NCBI GenBank assembly: GCA_017307755.1 | Contig: JAFKGQ010000017.1 | Location: 1-64,000 of the forward strand | Reading direction: 5' to 3' | DNA: 64,000 nucleotides | Source of the DNA: Chitinophagaceae bacterium | GTDB lineage: Bacteria; Bacteroidota; Bacteroidia; Chitinophagales; Chitinophagaceae | Part shown: one piece after another, positions 45,850 to 55,768 of the stretch | Numbering within the stretch: position 1 is the stretch's first letter | Layout: each line of letters begins with the position of its first letter | Program-made: the position numbers and the translations under genes | Notes under the pieces: generated by a model | What the model was told of the DNA's origin: nothing | Database searches by the model: none | Seen by the model: the letters and a program-made list of their open reading frames with translations, nothing else

Positions 45850-47475
45850 ATGTACCAACCCCTGCTATTTGGACTGTTGCTAACTTTATCCTTGACAGCC
45901 CGCTGTCAGAACAACGCCCCCCTCACCCTGGCTCACCTGAACCGGGCTATCGAAGCTGCCCCCCAATATGACGCCGGAAAAGAGAGGAACATCGCACTCC
46001 GGAAACACGAGCTTTTCACTTCCGACCCCGGCGACCTGGAGCTTCTTTTTCGCCGGTATCAACCCCTATATGAAGAATATAAGGTCTTTAACTATGACTC
46101 CGCCTTCCACTATTCCCGGAAATTACTGGAGACAGCCCTCCGTCTGAACGATCCCTCCCGCATCGTTTACGCCCGGCTAAAGACAGGCTTCTGTCTCCTC
46201 TCCTCCGGCATGTTCAAGGAAACCCTGGACTCCCTCAACGAAATAAACATCAAAGGCGCCCCCGACACCCTGGCGGCGGAATATTACGCCCTGATGGGAC
46301 GCTACTATTATGACCTGGGTGACTTTGACAACGACGCTTACAATACCCCCGTATACATCGCCAAAGGCAACTGTTACATGGACTCAGCCCTGCAGTTGTA
46401 CACGCCCGGCTCCTTTTTTTCCACCTATTACAAAGGCTTAAAAGAGATAAAGGCAGGCCATCGCCCGGAAGCCATGACCGCGCTATGGCAATTGCTGAAC
46501 CGCACCGATCTCACTGATCACCAGCTCGCTATCACCGCCTCTACCCTCAGCGATATCTATATCTACAACGGCCGTACCGACACCGCCATCCAACTCCTCA
46601 TCAGGGCCGCCATCGCAGATATCCGATCTTCCACCAAGGAAACCGCAGCCATCTTCAACCTCGCACAGCTGCTCTATAAACAGGGGGACGTAAAAAATGC
46701 TTCCTCCTATATCGAGGCCGCCATCCGGGACGCCAGCTTCTACGGCGCCCGCCAAAGAAAAGTACAGGTCAGCGCCATCCTCCCCCTCATAGAAGGTGAA
46801 AAGATCAGCCGCGTGGAAGCGCAAAAAAGGACCCTCATCACTTATTCGGTCATCACCACCCTCCTGCTGCTGGTCGTCATTACGCTGGCCGTCATTATAT
46901 TCCGGCAGGTAGCCAGACTGAAAATAGCCCAGAAAAAGATCACAGAAGCCCACGAAAAAGTACAGGCCGTCAACAGCCGGCTGATAGAAGCAAATAACAA
47001 ACTGTCGGAAGCAAATAAGATAAAAGAAGAATACATCGGCTACTTCTTCAACGCCGACTCCGAATTCTTCGCCAAGATCGAAAAGTTCAAAAAATCACTG
47101 GAACAAAAGATAGCCTATCGTAAATGGGACGACCTCATCACCCTGGTGAACAATACCAATCTGAAAAAAGAAAAGGAAGAGCTGTTGCAGAATTTTGATA
47201 AGATATTCCTCAAGCTCTTCCCCGATTTTATACAAGGATTCAACGTCCTTTTCAAAGAAGAGGACAGAGTGCAGCTGAAAGACCACGAATTCCTCAATAC
47301 GGACCTCCGGATATTCGCCCTGATAAGAATGGGTATCCACGACAACGAAAAGATAGCCCGTATCCTGGAATACTCTGTCAACACCATCAATACTTATAAG
47401 ACAAGGATCAAGAACAAATCCATCGTCCCCAATGAGGAGTTCGAACAACGTATTATGGAGATAAAAACGCTGTAG
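45850..47475 (+). CDS. DUF6377-type TPR membrane protein with HTH C-terminus
   Basis: 541 residues from the ATG at 45850, which gives a good signal peptide (MYQPLLFGLLLTLSLTARCQ); an upstream ATG at 45790 adds a non-signal extension. A periplasmic helical TPR-like region (about 25-315) is followed by one membrane segment (about 328-350: LITYSVITTLLLLVVITLAV), a coiled coil (about 360-400), and a cytoplasmic part ending in a LuxR-like HTH (DNEKIARILEYSVNTINTYKTRIKNKS). This arrangement is the DUF6377 family, apparently a one-component membrane-bound regulator of Bacteroidota. Its target is unknown; its position beside the eCIS operon and the Sus locus leaves both open. Confidence 0.8.
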   Translation: MYQPLLFGLLLTLSLTARCQNNAPLTLAHLNRAIEAAPQYDAGKERNIALRKHELFTSDPGDLELLFRRYQPLYEEYKVFNYDSAFHYSRKLLETALRLNDPSRIVYARLKTGFCLLSSGMFKETLDSLNEINIKGAPDTLAAEYYALMGRYYYDLGDFDNDAYNTPVYIAKGNCYMDSALQLYTPGSFFSTYYKGLKEIKAGHRPEAMTALWQLLNRTDLTDHQLAITASTLSDIYIYNGRTDTAIQLLIRAAIADIRSSTKETAAIFNLAQLLYKQGDVKNASSYIEAAIRDASFYGARQRKVQVSAILPLIEGEKISRVEAQKRTLITYSVITTLLLLVVITLAVIIFRQVARLKIAQKKITEAHEKVQAVNSRLIEANNKLSEANKIKEEYIGYFFNADSEFFAKIEKFKKSLEQKIAYRKWDDLITLVNNTNLKKEKEELLQNFDKIFLKLFPDFIQGFNVLFKEEDRVQLKDHEFLNTDLRIFALIRMGIHDNEKIARILEYSVNTINTYKTRIKNKSIVPNEEFEQRIMEIKTL

Positions 47476-47483
47476 ATTTTATT

Positions 47484-47570
47484 GGGGCGTGCCCCTTCGG
47501 GTCGGGCTCTTCTCTTGTAGTCCTCGCCTATGGCTGCGGGCTACCGTTTCGATCCCTCACGCTGGTAGAA
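47484..47570. repeat. Bacteroidota-type intergenic repeat (GGGCGTGCCCC...CACGC)
   Basis: An about 85-base GC-rich block starts GGGGCGTGCCCCTTCGGG and ends GATCCCTCACGC. The start forms an internal hairpin (GGGGC-GTGCCCC-type) and the ends are partly complementary. I recognise the general form from intergenic repeats common in Flavobacteriia/Chitinophagia, often degenerate. No second copy was found in this window. Confidence 0.45.
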
Positions 47571-47905
47571 TTAAGCGCTGCAATGATCTTTTCCTTTTAT
47601 TTGTTTCTTCTGTGCAGCCTTCCTTTTTATTTAGCGGGGCAGGCCCAACCGTTCCGCCGCTGTAATTTGGGTACCTCTCAACATATCAATTCTATTGTAC
47701 AGGTATTCTATTTAGCAGTGGCGCCTGGCTCTCCCAGCCCAAATTAAGGCGGACTCCACGGAGGGCTGCCCCTTACAGTTACTTGGCGCCAATGCAATTT
47801 TTTACAAGTAAAAAATTATTGCAGCAGCTATTCCGGGAGATGGATAAATCGGTCTTAAAATGATCCGATGATCTCACAAGCCTGCAAGCCTTCCGGAAGT
47901 TCGCC
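47571..47905. other. Non-coding interval with an inverted repeat
   Basis: No credible gene is seen. The notable element is the AT-rich hairpin TGCAATTTTTTAC (47793-47805) / GTAAAAAATTATTGCA (47808-47823), nearly perfect arms with a 2-base loop. It could be a terminator for the DUF6377 gene, though it lacks a GC stem. Confidence 0.45.
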
Positions 47906-47942
47906 ATGTACCATTCCTTTTTCATGTATAACCATAAGGTTT

Positions 47943-47994
47943 GTGAAAAAATAAACCCCTCCATTTCAATTGAGAGGGGAATTTATTTTTTCAC
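47943..47994 (+). terminator. Long hairpin with T-rich arm (terminator or attenuator)
   Basis: Arms at 47943-47961 and 47974-47994 pair along 19 bases with a 2-base bulge: GTGAAAAAATAAA followed by CCCCTC, against GAGGGG and TTTATTTTTTCAC. The GC core is followed by a T-rich tract on the + strand, but arm symmetry makes it plausible on both strands. It ends 10 bases before the small ORF at 48005, so it may attenuate that gene or end upstream transcripts. Confidence 0.6.
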
Positions 47995-48004
47995 TACAAA
48001 ACCA

Positions 48005-48187
48005 ATGTATATGTTATACTTTCTCCTTAAAAAAGGAAATGAATTGCACATAGTACGCATCCATCCGGACTATGAAGTCACTTTACGGCTGTTGTATGAT
48101 CAGCAGATTCTGGCCGAAGGGTATTCTGTGCAGGATGTACTGCGGCAGTTCCATGAATTGCCGTTGGTTATTAATGACGGGTGGTGA
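48005..48187 (+). CDS. Small unknown protein
   Basis: 60 residues from the ATG at 48005 (an upstream in-frame ATG at 47906 would read through the hairpin and is less likely). Sequence: MYMLYFLLKKGNELHIVRIH then VTLRLLYDQQILAEGYSVQDVLRQFHELP. It looks like a compact beta-beta-alpha fold, rather basic-acidic balanced, with no signal or membrane segment. A strong terminator follows 13 bases after the stop, which supports a real short transcript. Function unknown. Confidence 0.55.
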   Translation: MYMLYFLLKKGNELHIVRIHPDYEVTLRLLYDQQILAEGYSVQDVLRQFHELPLVINDGW

Positions 48188-48200
48188 TCCGTCATTTACT

Positions 48201-48234
48201 GGAGGAAGGCGCCTTTCGCCTTCCTCCTTTTTTT
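48201..48234 (+). terminator. Strong Rho-independent terminator
   Basis: GGAGGAAGGCG (48201-48211) pairs perfectly with CGCCTTCCTCC (48217-48227) around the loop CCTTT, followed by seven T. It terminates the + strand small gene. Confidence 0.9.
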
Positions 48235-48284
48235 CATTTTTGTACACCGTCTTTTGACGAGTCTTTAAATCGCGGATCCCTGCA

Positions 48285-50399
48285 TTAATCCACCAACTTC
48301 ACGCTGATAGCTGCACCACCACCCGGCGCCAGCTTCACTGATAGCCGCGTCCGTCTGTCCACCGTCACCTTTTCGATCACATAGGCCTCCGGCTTGTCCT
48401 TCCAGTCCGCATCCGGGGCATCTTTATAAATGACGGCCTGATATTTCTTTCCGGGCGCCAAAAAATCCAGGGAAAGCTCCGCCACACGCCCATGCTCATC
48501 CGTAATTGATCCCATATACCAGTTCTCTTTCCCCTTTTCCTTCCTTGCAATGGAAAGATAATCCCCCGGTTCGGCCTCCAATATCTTCGTGTCGTCCCAA
48601 TCCACAGGCACATCCCTGATAAACTGAAAGGCATCCATATGCGCTTCATAATTCTCCGGCAGATCGGCCGCCATTTGCAGGGGGCTATATAAGGTCACAT
48701 ACAGCGCCAGCTGTTTGGCCAGCGTCGAATGCATCTGCCTCCCCGCTACCGACGTGTAATTCCGTAGCTTAAAGATACCCGGTGTATAATCCATCGGCCC
48801 GCCCATGAGCCGCGTAAAAGGCAGGATAGTCTCATGCTCCGGGGCGCTCCCAATGCTAAACGCATTGTACTCATTACCCCTGGCAGCCTCGCAGGCCAGC
48901 CAGTTGGGGTATGTACGCTGCAGCCCCGTGGGACGTACAGGCTCATGCGCATCCAGCATCACACGATAAGCGGCCGCTTTTTCAGCCACCCGGTTGTAAT
49001 GATTCACCATCCACTGCCCGTCATGATGCTCCCCCCGGGGAATGATCCGTCCTACATACCCGGTCTTCACAGAGGTATATCCATACGAACGCATAAATCT
49101 GAAAGCCGTATCCATCTGCCGCTCGTAATTGGTCGCGGAGCCGGATGTCTCATTGTGCATGATCAGGTTGACGCCTTTGGATGCCGCATAAGCCGCGAGC
49201 GCGCTGACATCAAAATCCGGGTAAGGCGTAACAAAGTCAAAAACATTCTCCTTCCAATTGCCAAACCAATCCTCCCAACCCACATTCCATCCTTCCACCA
49301 ACACCCCCTGGATATTATGGCTTGCGGCAAAATCTATATACCTCTTTACATTTGCTGTGTTAGCTCCATGCTTCCCGTTGGGTATAAGCCCGCTCGTCGC
49401 TGACAGACTGTCCGCATAATCCGAATAGTTCCAGGTAGCCTTCCCGGTCTGCATCTCCCACCATACCCCCACAAATTTCATAGGATGTATCCAACTGGTG
49501 TCGCCGATGGCTGAAGGCTCATTCAAATTCAAAACGATCTTGCTGTCAAGAATACCCGCAGCCTTATCACTGACGATCACCGTCCGCCAGGGAGTGGCAA
49601 AAGGCGCATGCAGATATGCCTTGTTACCCACCGCATCCGGCACCAGCGACGACGTAAGCACGAGCGACGACCTGTCCACATGCAACTGCATCGCCGGATA
49701 GTTCACCAGCGCCGCCTCATGGATGTTGATATACAGTCCCTCCGCGCTCTTCATCATCAACGGCGTCTGTACGGCATACCTGTCGGGCGCCACCCGTACA
49801 GCGATATCCGTAGACTTTTCCACCAGCTCCTTATTATCGATCTCACTCACTTTCGACGTCGTATACGGATATTCATTGGTGTCATAATCTCCCGGTATCC
49901 AAAAGGTCTTGTGATCCCCCGCCAGCGCAAACTGCGTCATCTCATCGGTGACGACAAAATAACCAAGCCCCGACTCCCTGGGGAACACATACCGGAAACC
50001 AATCCCGTCTTCAAAAACCCGGAAAATAATATCCAGCCTGCGGTGCGGAGCCGCCCGCTGCTGCAGATGAACCACCAGTTGCTCATGGTGGTCATGAATA
50101 CGGCTCACCTCGCCCCACACGGGCTGCCAGGATGCATCCACCGTAGACCTCTCCACCCCCAGCGACTGAAAGCCCTTGTAAAACCCACTGTCTTTATCCA
50201 GCTTGAATCCCATCCTGGAAGGCTTGATCACATCCCTGCCCGCAAAAGACAGCGCATACATAGGCGCTCCATCCCGGTCAAGCATAAATGACAGCTTCGT
50301 CTTGTTCATTACAACAGATTCACCCTGTTGAGCACAGATATCGTGTATAATAAACACAATTAACAACAGCGATAGAACACTCTTACGGATCATAAGCAT
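48285..50399 (-). CDS. Glycoside hydrolase family 97 (alpha-glucosidase-type)
   Basis: 704 residues with a signal peptide (VLSLLLIVFIIHDICAQQ). The N-terminal beta-sandwich (about 30-290) is typical of GH97. The catalytic barrel (about 300-600) contains GVWWEMQTGKATWNY, LIMHNETSGS with E417, AHEPVRPTGLQRTYPN with E486, and CEAARGNEYN; a C-terminal beta domain follows. The Glu at the HNETSG and HEP positions match the inverting, calcium-dependent alpha-glucosidase branch (SusB-like) rather than the retaining alpha-galactosidase branch with Asp; this is inferred from motifs. Acts in the periplasm on alpha-linked oligosaccharides. Last gene of the SusCD unit. Confidence 0.9.
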   Translation of the reverse strand: MLMIRKSVLSLLLIVFIIHDICAQQGESVVMNKTKLSFMLDRDGAPMYALSFAGRDVIKPSRMGFKLDKDSGFYKGFQSLGVERSTVDASWQPVWGEVSRIHDHHEQLVVHLQQRAAPHRRLDIIFRVFEDGIGFRYVFPRESGLGYFVVTDEMTQFALAGDHKTFWIPGDYDTNEYPYTTSKVSEIDNKELVEKSTDIAVRVAPDRYAVQTPLMMKSAEGLYINIHEAALVNYPAMQLHVDRSSLVLTSSLVPDAVGNKAYLHAPFATPWRTVIVSDKAAGILDSKIVLNLNEPSAIGDTSWIHPMKFVGVWWEMQTGKATWNYSDYADSLSATSGLIPNGKHGANTANVKRYIDFAASHNIQGVLVEGWNVGWEDWFGNWKENVFDFVTPYPDFDVSALAAYAASKGVNLIMHNETSGSATNYERQMDTAFRFMRSYGYTSVKTGYVGRIIPRGEHHDGQWMVNHYNRVAEKAAAYRVMLDAHEPVRPTGLQRTYPNWLACEAARGNEYNAFSIGSAPEHETILPFTRLMGGPMDYTPGIFKLRNYTSVAGRQMHSTLAKQLALYVTLYSPLQMAADLPENYEAHMDAFQFIRDVPVDWDDTKILEAEPGDYLSIARKEKGKENWYMGSITDEHGRVAELSLDFLAPGKKYQAVIYKDAPDADWKDKPEAYVIEKVTVDRRTRLSVKLAPGGGAAISVKLVD

Positions 50400-50744
50400 A
50401 AGTCAAAGATAATTGTTTTAAAAGGCGACAGGATCGCTCCCGCCGCCTTTGTTGAATGGTCCAGGCTCAGATCAGAACTTCGTCGGAGCTGCTTCGCCAC
50501 GCTCAGAACTTCGTCAGGGCTGCTTCGCCACGAGAGCCCTGCTCGTATCCTTCGTCGGTTCCAACACTGTTGGACCCCTCCTCGGATACCTCGTTCGTAG
50601 TCTTCGCGCTGCTCGACTATATTCGTGCCGTTCGCCTGAGCTCCGGCATGTCGCGACGCAAGGAATACTGCGCCAAATTGAACGTATTGAACCGAAACAC
50701 CTAAACTCCTCATCCGTTTTCCCCGGTAAAGATTGCGGGCATTA
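50400..50744. repeat. Repetitive structured interval between susD and GH97
   Basis: 345 bases without a gene. Two near-identical 30-base direct copies (50472-50501 and 50503-50532, TCAGAACTTCGTC..G plus GCTGCTTCGCCACG, period 31, two mismatches) are followed by a large hairpin: GTATCC near 50545 with GGATAC near 50585, and at its centre TCCAACA C TGTTGGA (50560-50574). It may tune GH97 versus SusCD expression or be a degenerate REP-like element. Confidence 0.5.
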
Positions 50745-52586
50745 TCACTGGTACCCCGGGTTCTGCTGGTTCGCGATCTTGCTGTTCGCATTGATCTCAG
50801 CCAGCGGTATCGGCCACGCATAAGTCTTGTCCGGGAAGGATATTGGATTGTCCGCATTCAGCGCCGTCACAAAATAGGAGGCCTCCGACTTGCCCAGATG
50901 CCACCTGCACACATCATACCACCAATGCCCTTCGTTAAAAAGCTCGGCCCAGCGCTCATAATACAAAGGATTGTTACCCAATACAGGATCGGGGTATAGG
51001 GGGTTCGCGGCGCTGGTCGTAGCATTCAGACTTGCATAGTCTACAGGAGAAGACTGATCCACGGGATAGCCATAGGCCCTCCGTTTTACCTTATTCAGGT
51101 ACTCAAGCCCCTTGGGGCCCTCGCCGGAATTGATACAGGCTTCCGCATACAGCAGATAGACGTCGGCCAGACGCAGCAGGTAGAGATTGGCGCCATCAGC
51201 CTGTCCGCCCGGCACATTGTTGACATTGGAGAAAATAGGCGCATACTTGCGAAAGCTCCATCCATACTTGTCAAACTGACCCGCAAAAAAAGCCGGCTTG
51301 GACACGGGGAAAAAGCCGTCCGATGGGACATTGATGGCCGAATCGAGCCATGGTTGCAACATGCTGACATAGATCCTTGGATCCACCGTCTTGTTCGCAC
51401 GGGCATCCAGCGCCTTTTGTTTATAGACAGGGTCCATCACCTTCGGAGGGTTCAAAGCGCTGGCCGGCTTGGAGTTATTGAAGTTCGGGTTCGTCACCAG
51501 GTTATATCCACCCAACGTATATCCATAGCGTAATACATTGTTGTCATGGATCACTTCGTTGCCATATCCCAGAGGATTAGAGGCGGCTTCGGTACCGTCG
51601 TTACCCAATACCCAGGGACTCCAGATAAGCCCATTGATACTGGTGGAGTTGGGCGCATTCCCATACACTCCATAGTTGCCCTGTGCATTAAAGTCGATGT
51701 TCAGCTCGAACAACGACTCTTCATTGAACTCGTTGGCCGTAATACCTATAAAAGCATCCCTGTACTTGGCATAAGGCATGAGGGCCCTGCCGCTGTTACT
51801 TATGACATCCAGCAAAGTGGTCTTGGCATTGGTATAATCCTTTGTAAATACATATGCCTTACCCAATAAGCCCTTGACAGCCCATTCGCCCACCCGGCCT
51901 ATCTCGTTGCCTGTCCAAACCTTGCCGTGCAACAGACCCGCAGCCTTGGTAAGATCGCTCTCGATCAGCGCCCACACAGATTTGATACCCGCCCTTGGAC
52001 GCTGGGTGCTGATGATAGTAGTGTCCTTCACCGTTACGATGGGCACACCCAGGGTATCCCCCGCGCCCGGATTAGGCACATTGTCCTGTCCAAAGAGGTT
52101 CTCCAGTTGAAAATAATAGTAAGCCCTGAGAAAATAAGCCTGTCCCCGTACATAATTGACGGCATCGACATCCCCCTGCGGACGAGGGTTCGGCGCATAG
52201 TTTTTCTCGTACGTGTCAGCGCCTTGTAATGTAGTATTACAATTCTTGATCCCGGCATATAGCACCGCCCAGGCCCCTTGTACATATGAGTTGGACACCT
52301 GCAGGTTGGTATTGGCCATTTCATGCCAGCCGCTATTGTCGTTATAGGCCGAATTGGCGGTATGCGTACAATTGGCCAGCACCTTGGGCAGGAAGTTAAA
52401 ACCAAACAGGTTGGGGTCCCGGAGATTGCTGTAACAAGTGGCCAGCACACTGTTCAGTTGATCCAGGTTCGCAGGATAATTGCCTGACAAATACACATTG
52501 GTAGGCAGCACAGCCCCGGATGGGTCCTTCTTACAACCCGCTATGACAGCAAGAGTCATGAGCAGGGAAAATATCTTTTTGATCAT
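50745..52586 (-). CDS. SusD/RagB-family outer-membrane glycan-binding lipoprotein
   Basis: 613 residues. A lipoprotein signal (FSLLMTLAVIAGCKK) puts the lipidated Cys at 18. Body features of SusD: NLDQLNSVLATCYSNLRDPN, NYVRGQAYFLRAYYYFQLENLFG, RVGEWAVKGLLGKAYVFTKDY, NLYLLRLADVYLLYAEACINSGEGP, and the C-terminal YYERWAELFNEGHWWYDVCRW. It acts on the cell surface with the SusC transporter. Starts 23 bases after the SusC stop. Confidence 0.93.
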   Translation of the reverse strand: MIKKIFSLLMTLAVIAGCKKDPSGAVLPTNVYLSGNYPANLDQLNSVLATCYSNLRDPNLFGFNFLPKVLANCTHTANSAYNDNSGWHEMANTNLQVSNSYVQGAWAVLYAGIKNCNTTLQGADTYEKNYAPNPRPQGDVDAVNYVRGQAYFLRAYYYFQLENLFGQDNVPNPGAGDTLGVPIVTVKDTTIISTQRPRAGIKSVWALIESDLTKAAGLLHGKVWTGNEIGRVGEWAVKGLLGKAYVFTKDYTNAKTTLLDVISNSGRALMPYAKYRDAFIGITANEFNEESLFELNIDFNAQGNYGVYGNAPNSTSINGLIWSPWVLGNDGTEAASNPLGYGNEVIHDNNVLRYGYTLGGYNLVTNPNFNNSKPASALNPPKVMDPVYKQKALDARANKTVDPRIYVSMLQPWLDSAINVPSDGFFPVSKPAFFAGQFDKYGWSFRKYAPIFSNVNNVPGGQADGANLYLLRLADVYLLYAEACINSGEGPKGLEYLNKVKRRAYGYPVDQSSPVDYASLNATTSAANPLYPDPVLGNNPLYYERWAELFNEGHWWYDVCRWHLGKSEASYFVTALNADNPISFPDKTYAWPIPLAEINANSKIANQQNPGYQ

Positions 52587-52609
52587 TTTTATACGTTTTA
52601 AACAATGGG

Positions 52610-55600
52610 TTAGAAATTCAGATCAAGCCCGGCTGAAAAGATTCGCGTTTGAGGATATTGAGATACAGCGTCCAGCCCACGGGTCGTCACACCTACGCTC
52701 GTACCGACAAACCCCATGACGGCCTGATGGGAGAATGAACTGCCGATCTCAGGATCAACACCGGAATATTTGGTGATGGTAAACAGGTTATTGGCCATGA
52801 CAAAGATCCGGGCGCTCTTCAGGCCTGCCTTTGCCAGCACATCATTGGAAAATGTATAGCCTACCTGCAGGTTCTTCAGTTTGAGATAGCTGCCGCTTTC
52901 TATAAAATAGCTGTTCACACTGGTATAGTTGCCATTCGGGTCATAGCCATAGCTGCCGTCAGGCTTTACAAAACCCATACGGGGTTGGCCCGTCAGACCA
53001 TTGGACCCCAGGAACGAATTACCCCAAACCTTTGTCGTCGTATTGGCATCGCTGGTAAAAGGGAACATTTCATACGCCTTCACGCCATTGTAGATATCCA
53101 CACCAGCTACGCCATTGAACAGCAATGCTGCGTCAAAACCCTTCCAGTTCAGTCGTATATTGATCCCATACACCATCTTGGGATTGGGATTGCCGATGAC
53201 CTGCTTGTCCTTGGAAGAAAGAGCGGTTCCATTCTTGGGATCATGCGAGAAAATTAGATCCCCGGCGCGCGCAACATTATTATTCACTATCTGCTTTGCG
53301 GCATCCGCGTCCGTCTTGAATATCCCCAACACCTTATAGCCGTAGAAAGAGCCAAAGGGCAGTCCGCTCTGCGTAATGGTAATGGGAAGGTTCGGCGTAA
53401 TGCCATACCCCTCGTTGCCATTGTTGTAATAGTTGTACCCGTCATAGAGCGCATCCGTTGCGATACCGTCCAGGTTGGTCACTTTGTTGCGATTAAAACC
53501 CGCATTCACGCTGATGTCATAGCTGAGAGCGCCCGCTTTGTCACGATAGCCGACCAATACATCTACCCCCTTGCTGCTGACATTCCCGATATTGGTGAAA
53601 TAAGGTGCGGAGAAACCCGCGCTCAACGCTGAGGGTAATGCGTACAGCATGTCCTTTGTCTTCTTGTTATACCACTCTACCGTAAAGTATAATTTGTGGT
53701 TCAGCAGCTCGGCGTCCACACCGATATTCGTTTCCGTGACGGTTTCCCAATGCAGATTGGGGTTCGCCAGGTTATTGACAGAGCTGCCCAGGTATAAAGG
53801 AGCGCCGGGAGCAAAATTGGCGCCATTCAAAGAACCCAGACCATCCACACCCGTAAAGGCTCCGAAATTGGCCGTATAGGTATAGGGAGGAATATTGCTG
53901 TTACCCAGTTGCCCATAGCTGCCCCTGAGCTTCAGCACATTCACGATAGACTGGAGGGACTTGAAAAAATCTTCGTCGGATACGTTCCACCCCACGCTGG
54001 CGGCGGAAAAAGTGCCTTTCTGTTTGTTCGGACCAAAGACGGTAAAGTTCGCATCCTGCCGGATCGACCCCGAAATATAATAACGGTTGTCATAATTGTA
54101 GTTCACCCGCCCGAAATAGGATTTTATCAGTCCGTTGGGGTCCATAAAGCCGCCCGCTGTAGTAGTGGAATTGGACGTTGGAATGATAGAATAGGTCGTC
54201 ACCCCGTTAGCCGTCACGGTCGTGTTCAGTCCGTTGTACCTAGAAGTGATCTGCTCGTAGCCTGCGACGGCGTTGATGTTATGTTTCCCCACCGACTGAT
54301 CGTAGGTCAGTACAAAATTATCCAGGAACTGGCTGCTCTGGTTGTACAGCTTGTTCAGGGAATTGGTGGTGCCCACCACAGCCCCAAAATTGTAGGGGTA
54401 TTGGAAATAATCCTGTGTCTCCAGATAGTACGAATAGCCGAAGTTCGTCCTGAAATTCAAATGGAAAGGTAACTTCACCTCCAGGTATGCATTGCCTTGC
54501 AGGTTATTCTGATAGTCCACCGCATCGGCCGAGTACACGGCGCCTACAGGGTTAGGTGCGCCGAATTGGATACCATAACCCGGAGGGACAGTACCCCAGG
54601 TGCCATTCTTATTGTGTAGGGGGATGATCGGCGCCGTACGGAAGGGAGGATTGTGCAGTTGCGCTTCACTGCCCAGCAACGGCACCGTTTTCCGCTGACT
54701 GACAGCCAGTTGCTCCCCGATCTTAATATATTCACCCAGTTTGTAATCCGTATTTACACGAGCCCCGCCGATATTGGAATAGTTGCGGATATAGATCCCT
54801 TTCTGCTTATTGTAAAACCCGGATAACAGATAGTTCACCGCAGGTGTAGCGCCGGACACCGAAAGGTTGTAGTTCTGCTCGTATGCATCCCCATACAACG
54901 CGTGAACCCAATCCGTATTAGCAAGCGTGTCAGTCTGCGTTGCATTCTTGAAATAATTGGGATTGATGATGTTCTGTAGCTTGATATAATCCTGCTTGCC
55001 CAGCAGGTTGGTGATCAGTCTCGGCTTTGTTACCCCATAACGGGCATTAAAATTCACCGCCGGCTTCCCGATACGCCCCTTCTTTGTCGTAATAAGAATG
55101 ACCCCGCCCGCCGCGGCACTACCATAGATCGCTGCTGCACTGGCATCCTTGAGAATATCCACGGACTCGATGTCCTGGATATTGATGTTGTCACCGGGCA
55201 TCCTTACCCCATCCACGATGTACAGGGGAGCAGGTTGGTGCAGAGAAGATAGACCACGGATGATGATCGTGGGCGCGGCGCCCGGTTCACCGGAGTTTTT
55301 GATTACCTCTACCCCCGCAGCCCGTCCCTGCAACGCCTCTGTGACGCTTGTCACCGGCTGATTCTTGATAGCGCTGCCCCTCACACTGGCGACAGAGCCC
55401 GTTACATCCTTTCTCTTTTGTGTACCATACCCTACCACTACCACTTCATTCAAACTCCCTTTGGCAGGTGAAAGACTGATCTGAAGCGCTTCCAGACCCC
55501 TGGCCGCTACTTCAATCGTTTCGTATCCTACATACGATACTTCCAACCTGGAAGCTTTCAGCGGAACTGACAGGGAAAAATGCCCGGTAGCATCCGTACT

Positions 55601-55768
55601 GACCCCTTTATCGGATCCTTTTATCTTGACAGTGGCGCCACTGAGCGCCCCCCCTTTTTCATCGCTTACCGTCCCGGTGATTGTCCGGTCCTGTGCCCGG
55701 GCAGAGATGAGCCCAAACAGAAAAGAAATGCATATGGCGGCCAAACAAGGCAATCGCTTTTTTTTCAT
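52610..55768 (-). CDS. SusC/RagA-family TonB-linked outer-membrane transporter
   Basis: 1052 residues. Signal peptide, then the carboxypeptidase-regulatory-like domain (TITGTVSDEKGGALSGATVKIKG), a TonB-box/plug region (VVVGYGTQKRKDVTGSVASV, ALQGRAAGVEVI, IYGSAAAGGVILITTKKG), the 22-strand barrel and a C-terminal aromatic NPQTRIFSAGLDLNF-type end. It imports oligosaccharides in a TonB-dependent manner, with SusD as lid. No SusR/HTCS or ECF sigma/anti-sigma pair directly adjoins; the separate FecR-like protein at 57 kb lacks a membrane anchor. Confidence 0.94.
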   Translation of the reverse strand: MKKKRLPCLAAICISFLFGLISARAQDRTITGTVSDEKGGALSGATVKIKGSDKGVSTDATGHFSLSVPLKASRLEVSYVGYETIEVAARGLEALQISLSPAKGSLNEVVVVGYGTQKRKDVTGSVASVRGSAIKNQPVTSVTEALQGRAAGVEVIKNSGEPGAAPTIIIRGLSSLHQPAPLYIVDGVRMPGDNINIQDIESVDILKDASAAAIYGSAAAGGVILITTKKGRIGKPAVNFNARYGVTKPRLITNLLGKQDYIKLQNIINPNYFKNATQTDTLANTDWVHALYGDAYEQNYNLSVSGATPAVNYLLSGFYNKQKGIYIRNYSNIGGARVNTDYKLGEYIKIGEQLAVSQRKTVPLLGSEAQLHNPPFRTAPIIPLHNKNGTWGTVPPGYGIQFGAPNPVGAVYSADAVDYQNNLQGNAYLEVKLPFHLNFRTNFGYSYYLETQDYFQYPYNFGAVVGTTNSLNKLYNQSSQFLDNFVLTYDQSVGKHNINAVAGYEQITSRYNGLNTTVTANGVTTYSIIPTSNSTTTAGGFMDPNGLIKSYFGRVNYNYDNRYYISGSIRQDANFTVFGPNKQKGTFSAASVGWNVSDEDFFKSLQSIVNVLKLRGSYGQLGNSNIPPYTYTANFGAFTGVDGLGSLNGANFAPGAPLYLGSSVNNLANPNLHWETVTETNIGVDAELLNHKLYFTVEWYNKKTKDMLYALPSALSAGFSAPYFTNIGNVSSKGVDVLVGYRDKAGALSYDISVNAGFNRNKVTNLDGIATDALYDGYNYYNNGNEGYGITPNLPITITQSGLPFGSFYGYKVLGIFKTDADAAKQIVNNNVARAGDLIFSHDPKNGTALSSKDKQVIGNPNPKMVYGINIRLNWKGFDAALLFNGVAGVDIYNGVKAYEMFPFTSDANTTTKVWGNSFLGSNGLTGQPRMGFVKPDGSYGYDPNGNYTSVNSYFIESGSYLKLKNLQVGYTFSNDVLAKAGLKSARIFVMANNLFTITKYSGVDPEIGSSFSHQAVMGFVGTSVGVTTRGLDAVSQYPQTRIFSAGLDLNF

